Source: Blattamonas nauphoetae
Lineage: Eukaryota > Preaxostyla > Oxymonadida
Direction of reading: 5' to 3'
Length of the DNA stretch: 64,000 nucleotides
NCBI GenBank assembly: GCA_033064195.1
Contig: JARBJD010000053.1
Location: 1 to 64,000 of the forward strand
The position numbers were made by a program, and so were the translations under genes. Shown in pieces: positions 50,601 through 60,680 of the stretch. The first letter of the stretch is position 1. Every line of letters starts with the position of its first letter. The notes under the pieces are model-generated. The model saw only the letters and a program-made list of their open reading frames with translations. It had not been told where the DNA came from and ran no database searches.

Positions 50601-51957
50601 TCACCACCCAGATTTCCTCTTCCTTCCTGTGTATTTGGTGTTTCGACGAACATCTTTTCCCTGAAACAAATGCAGCATGAAAAGAACAGACCTGGCGTTG
50701 TTGTCGCTCTTTCTGTTCCATAACTTTCTGTTTAAGATTCTTTTGTTTCTTTCTTCGATCCCTTTGTGATCGTTTCTCTCTAAAACAGAGATGATGAAAA
50801 TAAAAATGTAAAAACCTCTTCCATTCAAATTGTACATTGGATTGAATAACTGAAGTCTTTTTCTTCTCAATTGGTCCTTCAGCATCAGATTCATCTTCAT
50901 CATCACTGTTAGAATCAAGTATCATTCCATCTCCACTTTCTTCTTCTTCCTCCTCTTCGTCGGAATCATCGCTGGAATCAGTGTCAGAATCGTTCTGATC
51001 CTCGCCTGCCATAAGAGCTTGTGGCATCGCTATTGGATCAATCTTAGCTGTTCCGGCAAAAAGGACAAAGTACCATCTGCACATTTAGGAAATTTAAATA
51101 GGAAGTGAAGAAAAGTGGGATACTTTTTCTGCCTTGTCGAGTTCGGATAATCACAAAGTAGACCACCTCCAAAACCAGCTTGTGTTGCACAACGCTGCAT
51201 TTCCTCGAGTTGGTGGCCGTTTTCCGGATAGAATTGAATGACAGCTCTGAATACATGGAGAGTTGATTGATATGATATAATAAACCTTCCTCCTCGCCGT
51301 AGGCAATGATTTAAGGTTTGGAAGAACAATTTTAGTCTTTGAAATGGTTGTGCATCTTTAAAGTCAGCGTTGAAGAGCCATTGAACAGTGGAGATGCTCG
51401 AGAAGGTGAATGATAGAAAAATGCTTACCTGATCGCCCCATCAATAGTATTAGGGCGGAAAGGGATGCCTTCTCCAAGATCCGACCGACAAAGGTCGCCT
51501 CCAACATCTCTTTCTTTGGCAATTGCTGAAAGAAGGAAATGATGAATGCTTCGATTGGTTCTGAGGCATACCCAACATTGACGCAGAAATATCGAGCCCA
51601 ATCCATTCAACATGCCTCATTTTTCGCAATTCTTGACCACTCAGTCCTGATCCACATCCAATATCTAACAAGAGAAGCGGTTTATTCTTTGGGAGGGCGA
51701 GAAGTTCAATTGCTCGTTTTGTAATTTTCCTCTGGATGTGAATGACACGAGTGCTGGAATAAATATCATAAAGCGAGGAGTAAGCGGTAAATTAAGTTGT
51801 GTTGGAATGATTTTTGGTAAAATGAAAAAAAGAAGACTTTTGGGTGTATTTCTTGGCCTCGACCTCATTATAGTACTAGAAAGGGGGTAAAATCAGACAT
51901 ACAGATAAGAATGCGACATACCAGCTCTGGTGGAGCAATATGTTCCGGCCTGGTCAT
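50601..51957 (-). CDS. BUD23: 18S rRNA (guanine-N7) methyltransferase BUD23, 9 exons
   Basis: BUD23 methylates a guanine of 18S rRNA and works with TRM112 in small-subunit biogenesis in the nucleus. Family landmarks are TRPEHIAPPELYYNEVEAKKYT, split by an intron, then IQRKITKRAIELLALP, the SAM-binding LLDIGCGSGLSGQ, GLDISASML, DLGEGIPFRPNTIDGAISIS, RRGGRAVIQFYPEN and the basic C-terminus with RREKRSQRDRRKKQK and TGRKRKSGW. Eight introns with GT-AG borders join them: 51876-51921, 51754-51837, 51526-51571, 51397-51428, 51247-51285, 51077-51123, 50780-50815 and 50661-50691 (31-84 nt). Start 51957 (MTRPEH) matches the family N-terminus. An acidic Ser/Asp/Glu insert precedes the tail. Confidence 0.92.
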
Positions 51958-52144
51958 GAAGTTCTTTTCTGTTGGTTTGGATCAAGAAGGACCGAGTCCC
52001 GTACCATTTGAATCAGTGGGAATGTTCGGGATATTGTCCCAAATTGAAAGTTGCTAGATTTAATTCATTTGAAATGTCACGAAAAGTCCGACAAAAGAAA
52101 GAAATCGATTCACAAGATCCTGACTGGAAAAAGCCTCTTTATAT

Positions 52145-53350
52145 TCAGTCATCATCTTCCGAATCGGAATAATCAAGTAATGCAGCCAATTTTGAGAAGG
52201 TTTCTGGTACTTCCTTTTGAATTTTCTTCACTGGGACAGCTTCACCATCATCTGAACTTTGTCTTTTCGTCTTTTGAATTTCAGGTTGAGGCTGGGGTTC
52301 TGGTTGTGGCTGAACATCTTGTTTCTTTTTCGATGACGCTGGGAGTTTGAACATGTCTTCTTCAGCTTCTTCATCTTCGTCCTCCGAAAAAGAGAGGAGA
52401 TTAGGACGATATGCGACAAATGACTGATATTCATGGTCGTCCACTGGTACCTCGAGGGGCTCCATAGCTGGTTGATCTGGATTGTGAGAAATGAATGGTG
52501 TTTGAGGTTCACGATTCGACACCAAACTAAGCATTGGAGTTGGCCGATTGAAGGCAGAAGAGTCAGTAGAGTGTTGAACAGTTGTCGGATAATCTGGCAT
52601 AATCGAAGCGGGGATACCTCGTGGAACGGGAGCTTGCGTCTGTAATGATGGAGTAGATTTGTGATTTGAGAATGGGTTATTCGAGGATGAATCAACGACA
52701 GTCAGTCCCTTTTTCAGGTTTGGGTCTAATCGGCGAATAAAAATTTCAGGAGGCCCCATGTCTTCCTCTTCTTCTTCTTTCTGTTTCTTTTCTCGAGCGA
52801 TTCTGTCTTGTTCTTGTTTTCGGCGAATTTCAATGATTTTGTCAATATCTGCATTGTGATTTCTTCTATTGATATCCCGGGTTTCTAGAAGGGCATCTTG
52901 AATGTCCAGGTCCATCTTATTATCTATTCTTCTATTCTCAAGTGCTTGGATGGCGTTTTCATCTTCCTTTTTTCTTTCTTCTATGGCTTCTTGCTTCTCT
53001 TTTTCATTGAACTTCCAATGAGGAGTGTAGTGGGGTTGACAGCCGAATTCGCAGACATAATCATCATCCTTCGGATTTGTCTTGATTGAAAATTCTGAAG
53101 AGCATCGAGTGCATTTCATATAAAAACGATACACTCGTAAATCAAGATATGTTTTCTCCCAGGCAATTTCTTGTCGTGAGTTAAGTTTAGTTCCAGCTGG
53201 TAAAAACTCACCACATGTGGTGCATCTGATACTCATTGGGAGCATCATACGAATGTTCCAAATTCCATGTTTGCGTTTCTTCCCTGCTTGGAGACGGTCT
53301 GGATCAAAGCCCGGGGAGATATATTTGGTGAGCACTTTACGCTCAGCCAT
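52145..53350 (-). CDS. YJU2: Splicing factor YJU2/CWC16 family
   Basis: YJU2 (CCDC94) is a step-one factor of the spliceosome that helps branching. The protein begins AERKVLTKYISPGFDPDRL, as the family does, and carries the two CxxC pairs of its zinc site (CTTCGEFLPAG and CTRCSSEFSIKT), plus VYRFYMKC and the conserved NRRIDNK region before a long charged helix. The C-terminal third is Pro/Gln-rich and acidic, ending ALLDYSDSEDDD. I place the start at 53350 because it matches the family; an upstream Met at 53386 would overlap the facing kinase gene. There are no introns. It fits a host with many short introns. Confidence 0.88.
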   Translation of the reverse strand: MAERKVLTKYISPGFDPDRLQAGKKRKHGIWNIRMMLPMSIRCTTCGEFLPAGTKLNSRQEIAWEKTYLDLRVYRFYMKCTRCSSEFSIKTNPKDDDYVCEFGCQPHYTPHWKFNEKEKQEAIEERKKEDENAIQALENRRIDNKMDLDIQDALLETRDINRRNHNADIDKIIEIRRKQEQDRIAREKKQKEEEEEDMGPPEIFIRRLDPNLKKGLTVVDSSSNNPFSNHKSTPSLQTQAPVPRGIPASIMPDYPTTVQHSTDSSAFNRPTPMLSLVSNREPQTPFISHNPDQPAMEPLEVPVDDHEYQSFVAYRPNLLSFSEDEDEEAEEDMFKLPASSKKKQDVQPQPEPQPQPEIQKTKRQSSDDGEAVPVKKIQKEVPETFSKLAALLDYSDSEDDD

Positions 53351-53377
53351 TGAATAATCAATTGTGGGTAGATCTCT

Positions 53378-56300
53378 ATGAGTCACAAGAAGACGAAGGA
53401 CAAGGATAAGGAGAAGGAAAAAGAGAAGGAAAAGGAAAAGGATAAGGAAGGAGAAAAGAAAAAATTGAATGCTGCTGCCTCAACTCTCCCACGAAAGCCA
53501 CCTGTTGATGAATGGATTCTAGGAGCAAGATTCAAGGTTTTTGGTGCTGCAAATCTTGGAGCTGGAGCTTTCGGAACAATTTATCGTGCTCTTGATATGG
53601 AAACCGGAAAAGATTGCGCAGTCAAGATGGAACGTGACGACGTTATAACACCACAGCTTACCATGGAGTCGAAACTTTATAAGGCTATGAATCGTCTCTT
53701 CGGGGTCCCCAATATGTATTACTTTGGAACTCAAGATGGATATAATGCTCTTGTCATGGATTTACTCGGGCCAAGTCTAGAAGAAATTTTTGTCAGGTGC
53801 CACCGCCGATTCTCCCTCAAAACTGTCTGCATGCTGATGGAACAATTAATTGCCCGTGTTGAAAACTTGCATAGCGTCTGCTTTGTCCATCGCGATCTCA
53901 AACCTGATAATTTCGTTGTTGGAAGAGGCGCTCGAGAAAATATCGCTTATATGATTGATCTCGGTCTCTCAAAACGTTACTGTGACTCCCGAACGGGAGT
54001 TCATGTTCCCTTCAAGGATAAGAAAGGCTTAACAGGAACAGTTCGTTACGTATCTGTTCATACACACAAAGGGATTGAACAATCACGACGTGATGATCTC
54101 GAATCAGTTGGCTACATGATGGTCTATTTTATGAATGGCACGCTCCCTTGGATGGGTGTCCGTGCGATGAACAGAAGATTGAAGTATCAGCGTATCGGAG
54201 AAGTGAAGATGAACACATCAGTCGAAGAACTCTGCAAACATCTGCCCGAAGAATGTGCGACGTACTTCAGATATGTCAAAGGTCTTGCATATGACGAGGC
54301 ACCCAACTATTCATATCTTAAACGTCTATTTCGCGACTTGATGACCAGAGAAGGATATCGACATGATGGGATCTATGAATGGTGTGGTGGTGGTGTTATT
54401 CGTCTTCCTGGGTCCACTCTCCCTCCTGACTTTGTAAAAGTGTTCATCCCGTCTCCTCAGGAAGCACAGAGAATGATCCTACGTGAGCATGAACGAGATA
54501 AACTTAAAAATGTTCATGTTCAAGAAAGAGAACAAGAAAAACGAAAAATCGAAGCTTATCTCAAAATTCATCCTTATTCTGAGGCTGCCAAGAAAGCTCT
54601 GAACATTCTGAACAAACCCCTTCAATTCACCCCTGAAGGAGATGTGATCAACTTCCCACACTTCCACATTCCAACAGAAGAATTAGAAGTGGAACTGTAC
54701 GGCTACAAACAATGGGAGAAAGCTATGGGAGAGAAAATCGAAAACATAGAAGCTCAGAAGAAGAAAGCCGACGACAAGGACGAAGAAGATATGATCTCTG
54801 GCCTGTCTGAGACAGAAAAGGAAGAACGACGAGCTCGTCGACGTGCAGCTGAAGCGGAAGGTGAAGTGGCTGAGGGAGAGGGTGATGATCAAAAGAAACT
54901 TGAACAGCTTCAAAAGGAAATGCAGGAGGAGATAGCGAGGGAGAAAGCGAAAGCAGATGCAAAGGCCGAGACGGACCAGACAGATAAAAAGAAAGAAAAG
55001 GAGAAGGAGAAAGGGGAAGAGCAGATGTTTAACGCTGAGCAGATGGGTGGATTGGTGGACGATGAGGCTGACGACAATCTACTCATTTTGGAAAAACCGG
55101 CAAAACCAGCCAAAGTTGAAGATGAGAAGAAAGAGGAAGAAAAGGAAGATGAAGAAGAAGACAAAAAGGAAGAGAATTTGCATTCCTCATCAAAAGACAA
55201 GTCAGAAGAGAAGAAAGAAGAGAAACAACAAGAAAAGAAAGACACCAAAGATAAACCCAAAGAGATAAAACACATGACTGTGGAAGAACTCGAAGCACAA
55301 GCCAAAGAGCGTTTCGAACTCCGCAAAATGGAAGAAGTCACGGAAGAAGAACTCCTTTTCGAAGCGGTGGGAGACGGAAAGAACTCCAACGCTCCCACCC
55401 GAAGTTTCCAATCGATGTACGAACCATCGCCATCAGAAGTGTTGGCGGCAGAAGAAGCAAAGAAGGCTGAAGAGGAAGAGAAGAGAAAGTTGTACAAATC
55501 CAACAAGACTCTGCGAGAGTCGGAGAATGAGGAGTTCGTCAAGACGAAGGAAGCAGAGTGGAGGAAGAAGAAGATCGAGCAGACGTACGGAACAAGCACG
55601 TCAGATCCACACACTCTCGCCATGTCGGGAGCTGGTTTCCAATTCCAGCGCGGGAAATCAAAGCAATTCCCGCAAGCACCATCTCCCTTCTCTCGCTCCA
55701 AGGCAAAGACAAAAGCAACACCAGTCGCACAGCAACGGTTGGATGAGGATGACATGGGCTCAGACCATTCGAGCAACGTCGCCCACAACGAGTCCGAAGA
55801 GAACGAGCCACTTGATGATCCAAACGACAACATCTTTGCTCAACAGCGTTACATGGGGAAGGAGTTGTCCAATGTGGTTGAACAGGATGAGCTGGATTCG
55901 ACGCAGAAAGGGTCTTCATATCAAAAGACGTCATCGTATCAGAAAACATCGTCCTATCAGCACGGAACAACACAGACAGGGACAACAACAACGAGGACTG
56001 GAACAACAACCACGAGAACCGGGACGAGTACGACGAGAACAGGTCCAACATCATCGAAAGCGGGCACACCGTCGTCAACTCGGCCCCGGACTTCGGGAAC
56101 ACCCTCGACGAATGCTCTTCCGCCACAGATGGGGTCATCGAGAGGGAAAGCAGAAACGGGGACCGGTTCTCAATATCAGACATCGTCGCAGTACAAAGAA
56201 CCTTCCACTTCACACTATCAAACAGAAAGTCAATCCAAACAGACGGAATCGCAACTGACGAAGAAGAAGGACACTGCGACGACAGATCAGGATTCGGAAG

Positions 56301-57517
56301 CAGAGTCGAAATATCAAACAGCGACTGATTCGAGATATCAGACAAACACAGAATCCAGATACCGGACAGCCTCTGAGTCGAAGGACCACACTGACGTCGA
56401 AAGCCGCGACCAAACGACAACCGACACTCGAACGCAAACTCAGTCCAAGTCTCACACACAAACCCCCACTCAGACACCCTCTCAAACAGCGACAGGAAAG
56501 AAATTGCGATCGTCTCGGCTGGTGGAGTCGACAGCTGCATCATCAGTGTCGCTCGAACACGACAGTGAGGGAGAGGATTATGGTGTCGGTGTGGCTCCAG
56601 CTCGACCAGTCAGGAAGGACAGAGACGACCCCAAAAAACTCGACTTGTCCGACTTCGACAGCGACTCCGACGGTGCCGCTGGCGGATTCCGAAAGAATGA
56701 CAGTTCAGCCTCTTCGTACTCGTCTGTCTCCTCAAAATCGATCGGAATTCCACGTGCCAAGGCATTCCCCACAAGAGCGAGGAAGTGGGGGCAGGGTGAC
56801 TCGTCTGGTACACCAACGCCGTCTGTCGGAGGTTTTGCGGGGATGGCAGCACAACCCGATGATGACGACAGCCCACCGTCTCCTCCGCGAAACGTCCGAA
56901 AGCAGAAAGTTGTTGATGTGTCGGACACAGGGACGATGATGATTGATAATGGGGCGCAGGAACGACGGAATCAGAAGCAGAGATGGGCGGGACAGTACGA
57001 CGACGACAACGGGAGTGGAGTGTCTGGGGAATCTGACAGTTCGAGTCTCTTCGCTGACACAGACGATGCCCTCCTTGACAAAATTGCAGCGAAAGAACAG
57101 CGGAGGAAGGAACGGAAGGAGCGAAAACAGAGAAAAATGGGAATCGAACCGGTTCCGCAAATGCCGCAGAAGCCAGTCTATGTCGCTCCTGCTCCTGTCG
57201 CAAAGAAACACACTCCCATCCAACATGTTGCTTCAGACGCCACACAAGTCATCAACACGAACGATGAAGTTGAGGAGTGGCAGAAGAAGAAAAGGAAGAA
57301 ATTGTCAGTCTCGGAGCAATCAGCAACTTCGGCACAATCGAGAGAGCCGGATAATGATTATCTGATCTCTGTCTCAGGGTCGTCTCTTCAGAATGCTGAC
57401 CAGAGCGAAAATCAGGTCGCGAAGGATGCTGCTATCAAACAATTTGGGTTCCACTCTCCTGCAACTGCTCCGAAACCGCAGACAAAGGGTGGGAAGCCGC
57501 TTCAGCCACAACAATGA
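53378..57517 (+). CDS. Casein kinase 1-type protein kinase with about 1,050-residue tail
   Basis: The kinase domain spans about residues 45-330. The glycine loop is LGAGAFGTIY near 58, the lysine lies in CAVKMERD, HRDLKPDNF is the catalytic loop, and the DFG position reads DLG (MIDLGLSKRY). TGTVRYVSVHTHKGIEQSRR is the CK1-type activation segment in place of the APE motif. The N-terminus is a Lys/Glu/Asp run. After the domain come a helical Glu/Lys-rich region (to about 720), then Thr/Gly-rich units TTTTRTG near 870-890, YQT/ESRYQT units near 950-1030, and a basic-acidic C-terminus. Substrates are unknown. It resembles CK1-like kinases with tails (tau-tubulin kinase or worm-like groups). No introns. 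Its start is 27 bp from the divergent YJU2 start. Confidence 0.88.
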   Translation: MSHKKTKDKDKEKEKEKEKEKDKEGEKKKLNAAASTLPRKPPVDEWILGARFKVFGAANLGAGAFGTIYRALDMETGKDCAVKMERDDVITPQLTMESKLYKAMNRLFGVPNMYYFGTQDGYNALVMDLLGPSLEEIFVRCHRRFSLKTVCMLMEQLIARVENLHSVCFVHRDLKPDNFVVGRGARENIAYMIDLGLSKRYCDSRTGVHVPFKDKKGLTGTVRYVSVHTHKGIEQSRRDDLESVGYMMVYFMNGTLPWMGVRAMNRRLKYQRIGEVKMNTSVEELCKHLPEECATYFRYVKGLAYDEAPNYSYLKRLFRDLMTREGYRHDGIYEWCGGGVIRLPGSTLPPDFVKVFIPSPQEAQRMILREHERDKLKNVHVQEREQEKRKIEAYLKIHPYSEAAKKALNILNKPLQFTPEGDVINFPHFHIPTEELEVELYGYKQWEKAMGEKIENIEAQKKKADDKDEEDMISGLSETEKEERRARRRAAEAEGEVAEGEGDDQKKLEQLQKEMQEEIAREKAKADAKAETDQTDKKKEKEKEKGEEQMFNAEQMGGLVDDEADDNLLILEKPAKPAKVEDEKKEEEKEDEEEDKKEENLHSSSKDKSEEKKEEKQQEKKDTKDKPKEIKHMTVEELEAQAKERFELRKMEEVTEEELLFEAVGDGKNSNAPTRSFQSMYEPSPSEVLAAEEAKKAEEEEKRKLYKSNKTLRESENEEFVKTKEAEWRKKKIEQTYGTSTSDPHTLAMSGAGFQFQRGKSKQFPQAPSPFSRSKAKTKATPVAQQRLDEDDMGSDHSSNVAHNESEENEPLDDPNDNIFAQQRYMGKELSNVVEQDELDSTQKGSSYQKTSSYQKTSSYQHGTTQTGTTTTRTGTTTTRTGTSTTRTGPTSSKAGTPSSTRPRTSGTPSTNALPPQMGSSRGKAETGTGSQYQTSSQYKEPSTSHYQTESQSKQTESQLTKKKDTATTDQDSEAESKYQTATDSRYQTNTESRYRTASESKDHTDVESRDQTTTDTRTQTQSKSHTQTPTQTPSQTATGKKLRSSRLVESTAASSVSLEHDSEGEDYGVGVAPARPVRKDRDDPKKLDLSDFDSDSDGAAGGFRKNDSSASSYSSVSSKSIGIPRAKAFPTRARKWGQGDSSGTPTPSVGGFAGMAAQPDDDDSPPSPPRNVRKQKVVDVSDTGTMMIDNGAQERRNQKQRWAGQYDDDNGSGVSGESDSSSLFADTDDALLDKIAAKEQRRKERKERKQRKMGIEPVPQMPQKPVYVAPAPVAKKHTPIQHVASDATQVINTNDEVEEWQKKKRKKLSVSEQSATSAQSREPDNDYLISVSGSSLQNADQSENQVAKDAAIKQFGFHSPATAPKPQTKGGKPLQPQQ

Positions 57518-57635
57518 CATTTTTGTCTGTTTATCCATGTGTTTTTCTTTATTCTTCTTCTTTCCATTTCACACTGTGAGTTTATTTGAAGGTCTTGTCT
57601 ATGAGACACTAACTTGAAGAATTTTTTCTGACATC
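57518..57635 (+). other. Kinase 3' flank
   Basis: Pyrimidine-rich DNA follows the kinase stop codon up to the left end of the pogo-type transposon. No canonical AATAAA signal is evident, and nothing else is recognised. Confidence 0.4.
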
Positions 57636-57650
57636 CAGTAGTCCCTAAAA

Positions 57651-57679
57651 AATTGGGGGTTTTTAAAAAATGGGGGGTA
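57651..57679 (+). repeat. Left inverted repeat of pogo-type element (conserved core)
   Basis: The 29 bp match the right repeat exactly in inverse orientation. Confidence 0.88.
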
Positions 57680-57759
57680 GAACCGAGATGGACCCATTTG
57701 AAAAAAAATTGAAACCGTTGAATGAGAAAAGTGAATTGAGAAACAAAAAGAGTGTCACG

Positions 57760-59198
57760 TTATTCGCCTTCATCGCTCGAGTCATCTGCACCATCATCAT
57801 TTGGGTCTATGGGAATATCTGGATTGGGAGGAGCGTTGAATCTTCTCAGAAGATCTGGATCACTAATGAACCAGAGACCTTCTCTGGAATGGTCTCGTCG
57901 CGCGGGTGCTGGATTAAGCCTTCTGGGGAGTTCGGCATCTGTCAGTTTTGCTGCAACAGGCTGGATAGTCGGTGGATTGAGGCCTGTGTCGCGGAAAGAG
58001 GCTTTGACAATTTTTGGGCTTAATCCGTCTGAGAGAGCCTGGTCGAAAGCCTCTATGAAGGCTGTGCGTTTCTGTGATGCATCAGCAAGTGCTTGGGGAC
58101 GGATGGAGCTCAGTAGGCCTTGTTTGATGGTGGCCGTGACATACTGATCGACTGGCTGCAGCATGTGTGTAGTATGTGAAGGGAGGATTGCGATGTCTAT
58201 GCTATTTCGTTGACAAAGCAGTTGAACCGACGCCACATAATGAGAGCGAAGGCCGTCCATAATGAGGAGGATCCGAGAGTTTTCTTGGTTGATGTTTTGT
58301 CTTCGTTGAAGCATATATGGAAGGATATACATTTGAAAGATCGTTGGGAATAATGTATTGGTCATCCTAGTTTGAGGATTTGAAATGATTATAAGGTTTG
58401 ATCCTCTGAAAGGAGCATATTCCACTGGAAGCTGTTGAAAAGGAACCAAGAGGATGGTTGGCAAAAATTTGCCGTCGGCGGCGATAGTGAGGATGAAAGT
58501 AGTTTTGCTTGGGAGGGGTATTTGGGGGACAATGGGCCGTGGGTCGTCTGGTTCAACTGCTACCAGAACATTATGGTTGGGGGCAGAATTGGCAAAAGAC
58601 TCATCTAAATTAAAAACAAGTGAATTGGGATACATGTACAATTGTCGCAATCGAAGGTAATGATCGAACCACGGTCTTATAATCTGTGCGGATGTTTGGC
58701 GAAAACGCTCATGAGGGAATTGTTCGCTCTTTTTTTAGGCTGATTTCGTTCCTTCCGTTTACGAAAGAATATCCGAAGGTTGATGAGAGGGAAGGGTGAG
58801 TGGCTGTAACAGGACGTTGCCTGATTTGATCTTCGCACTATATCAAAAAAAGATAGAGAAAAAAGAGAGTATACCAAAGATCTGATGGATTGAGCCGAAT
58901 GAAATATTCGCTGGCCTCGATCTCTCAAGATATCCTGTACGACTGCTTCCTGCTCCACATCGGATAATATCGGAGGGCGTCCGACGATTCCGCAACGTCT
59001 GTTTGCTTTGATATTCTTCACTGCTCGCTCAAGAACGTGTTTCCCGATGTTGCCCACGCGACCAACTCTCGCAAAAGGAATGCCATGATCAAACGCAATT
59101 CGAGCGAAACGCTCCCCACGATGTTGTATGTTGCGGTACTCCTCCGTCCCCGCGAGACGGAGGATTTCTGCATCGGAGATGCGACTTATTTTTGGCAT
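57760..59198 (-). pseudogene. Pogo-type transposase with one intron and one frame change
   Basis: The N-terminal exon (from Met at 59198, MPKISRISDAEILRLAG) carries helix-turn-helix segments (IGKHVLERAVKNIKANRRCG, GRPPILSDVEQEAVVQDIL). A 37-nt GT-AG intron (58838-58874) leads to CEDQIRQRPVTATHPSLSST, a typical pogo segment. The catalytic DDE_1 domain lies at 57760-58650: VFNLDESF (first Asp), LLIMDGLRSH (second) and PSHTTHMLQPVDQYV (third). The two parts are separated by a one-base frame change in an A7 run near 58735: one A fewer would continue KKSEQFPHERFRQTSAQ. This could be a sequencing error or a real lesion. A start at 59234 is less likely because it lies within the inverted repeat. Confidence 0.75.
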
Positions 59199-59224
59199 GA
59201 AAATGATGGGGCGTATGGGGGATT

Positions 59225-59253
59225 TACCCCCCATTTTTTAAAAACCCCCAATT
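59225..59253 (-). repeat. Right inverted repeat of pogo-type element (conserved core)
   Basis: Exact reverse complement of 57651-57679. The reading frame of the transposase, if extended to its most upstream Met, would enter this repeat. Confidence 0.88.
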
Positions 59254-59297
59254 GATCAAGGACTAAGGGTCAGGCCCATGATCGTGGTGCAATTCAG

Positions 59298-60491
59298 ATG
59301 AATCTTTTACTCCTCTCAATATCAGTTAACTTGATCTCGGGAGCATTTATTGACTCTCTCACAAGCAAAACTTTTGACAAATATTTATCAAAAGGCAATT
59401 CATTTGTCTATTTGTTTGCCAGTCATCCTTCTCGAACTTCACATCCATTTTGTCTCTATAGTTGTGATCCCTCATGGGCAAAGTGCCGAACCGCAAGCTA
59501 TCTTGTTGATGCTGTGGCAGCTGTGTATGAAAAATATAAAGATATTGTTCGTGTAGCATCAGTGAACTGCGACAGTTACAGGAACCTCTGCAAGGACATC
59601 AACTCCTCAAACTATCCTGTTATTCGATTTTCCAAATCGCCTTCTGAATTTGTTCAATATGATGGAGTGAATGAAGTTGATGACTATCTTGGATTCGTCG
59701 CCCAAAATACCGGAAAGCCACACATCAAATTATCCAAGCCATTGGATTATATCAGCCATCAAGACTTTCACAACGTTGTTTTTGATACAAACACATCAGT
59801 TGTCGTAGGTTTTGTGGAGAAAGACGATGTGGGCAGCAAGCAAATGATCAAACATCTTGAACAACTCAATGGAGCCTACATCCCCTATGATCGGATCAAG
59901 GTTGTCTTATTCGACAAAAAAGATCACAAGGAATTTGCAGCGCGTTTCAATGCTTCTGCCACACCATCGCTTGTCCTCTTCCCTGCGTGTGATGTTGACA
60001 AGAGCACCGACGTCCCACCAAAGATTGTAAACGGAAAAGAATTTTGGGAGCAGACAGATAAAATCGATAAGAAGTGCAAACAGAATATTGAAACCCATTC
60101 TGGCGACAAAACCTCAGTTACAGTTCTGCAATGGGTCAATAAGAAGGTTGGTGCTCACCGAACGATTGAAGGAGGTGTTGAATCAACTGCTGGTGTCGAG
60201 CCAGGTGTTGCCGATGCTCTGAAGATCTTTGGAACCGCTCTTAAATCCGACTTCGCTGTGGATATCGCAAAGAACCAAGCGATGGAAGTGATCAGTCGCT
60301 CAAAGTGTAAGTCTGCAAGCGATAAGTACCTGTACTATATGGAGCAAGCGATGGAGAACGGACTGGACTGGATTGAGAATGAGAGGTCTCGGGTGGACGG
60401 GATCCTTGCGTTTGGCCAATTGACCACTCTGAAGGAGGAAGAGTTCCGAATTCGGAGTAACATTTTGGAATACATTTTGCCTGATGACTAA
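59298..60491 (+). CDS. PDI/ERp29-like endoplasmic reticulum protein
   Basis: This 397-residue protein has a signal peptide (MNLLLLSISVNLISGAF), a thioredoxin-like domain at about 20-130 (VRVASVNCDSYRNLCKDINS, NYPVIRFSKSP), a second one at about 140-270 (VVVGFVEKDDVGSK, ATPSLVLFPACD), and an ERp29-type helical C-terminal domain (ALKSDFAVDI, DKYLYYMEQAMENGLDWI). The first domain lacks the CxxC pair: the site reads CDPSWAKC. Oxidoreductase activity is therefore doubtful, and a chaperone role as in ERp29 is more likely. The C-terminus ILPDD is not a KDEL-type signal. The start codon lies about 30 bp from the pogo-type transposon. Confidence 0.8.
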   Translation: MNLLLLSISVNLISGAFIDSLTSKTFDKYLSKGNSFVYLFASHPSRTSHPFCLYSCDPSWAKCRTASYLVDAVAAVYEKYKDIVRVASVNCDSYRNLCKDINSSNYPVIRFSKSPSEFVQYDGVNEVDDYLGFVAQNTGKPHIKLSKPLDYISHQDFHNVVFDTNTSVVVGFVEKDDVGSKQMIKHLEQLNGAYIPYDRIKVVLFDKKDHKEFAARFNASATPSLVLFPACDVDKSTDVPPKIVNGKEFWEQTDKIDKKCKQNIETHSGDKTSVTVLQWVNKKVGAHRTIEGGVESTAGVEPGVADALKIFGTALKSDFAVDIAKNQAMEVISRSKCKSASDKYLYYMEQAMENGLDWIENERSRVDGILAFGQLTTLKEEEFRIRSNILEYILPDD

Positions 60492-60680
60492 CCGTCATTT
60501 GTTTCTTTGCGTCACATTTCATCACACTTGTTAGATTAACTTCAACAGTTGAAAGCAGATTAGGGCACAATACTTCCATCTTTTCCAGTTTTTTGGTTCA
60601 TGGAAAACAATCACAAAGTCCGTGTGGCTGTCAGACTCGAATCAAGACGAAATGAACCGTAATGGGTGAAATGAAGCAAA

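Larger units (their letters stand above)
57636..59268. mobile_element. Pogo/Tigger-type DNA transposon
   Basis: Inverted repeats bound the element. An inner 29-bp part, 57651-57679 and 59225-59253, is identical (AATTGGGGGTTTTTAAAAAA then TGGGGGGTA), and about 15 outer bases match with six differences. The left end reads CAGTAGTCCC, as in many pogo elements. A DDE_1-type transposase is encoded inside on the minus strand. The right end lies only about 30 bp before the PDI-like start codon, so it sits in that gene's promoter region. The outer bases have begun to differ, so it is probably older than the mariner. Confidence 0.8.

Noticed and set aside
54910-56543. Long minus-strand open frames (307 and 334 residues) opposite the kinase tail
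   Set aside because: They are antisense to a well-supported coding region and have the composition of reversed Lys/Glu and Ser/Thr codons. No domains or family motifs.
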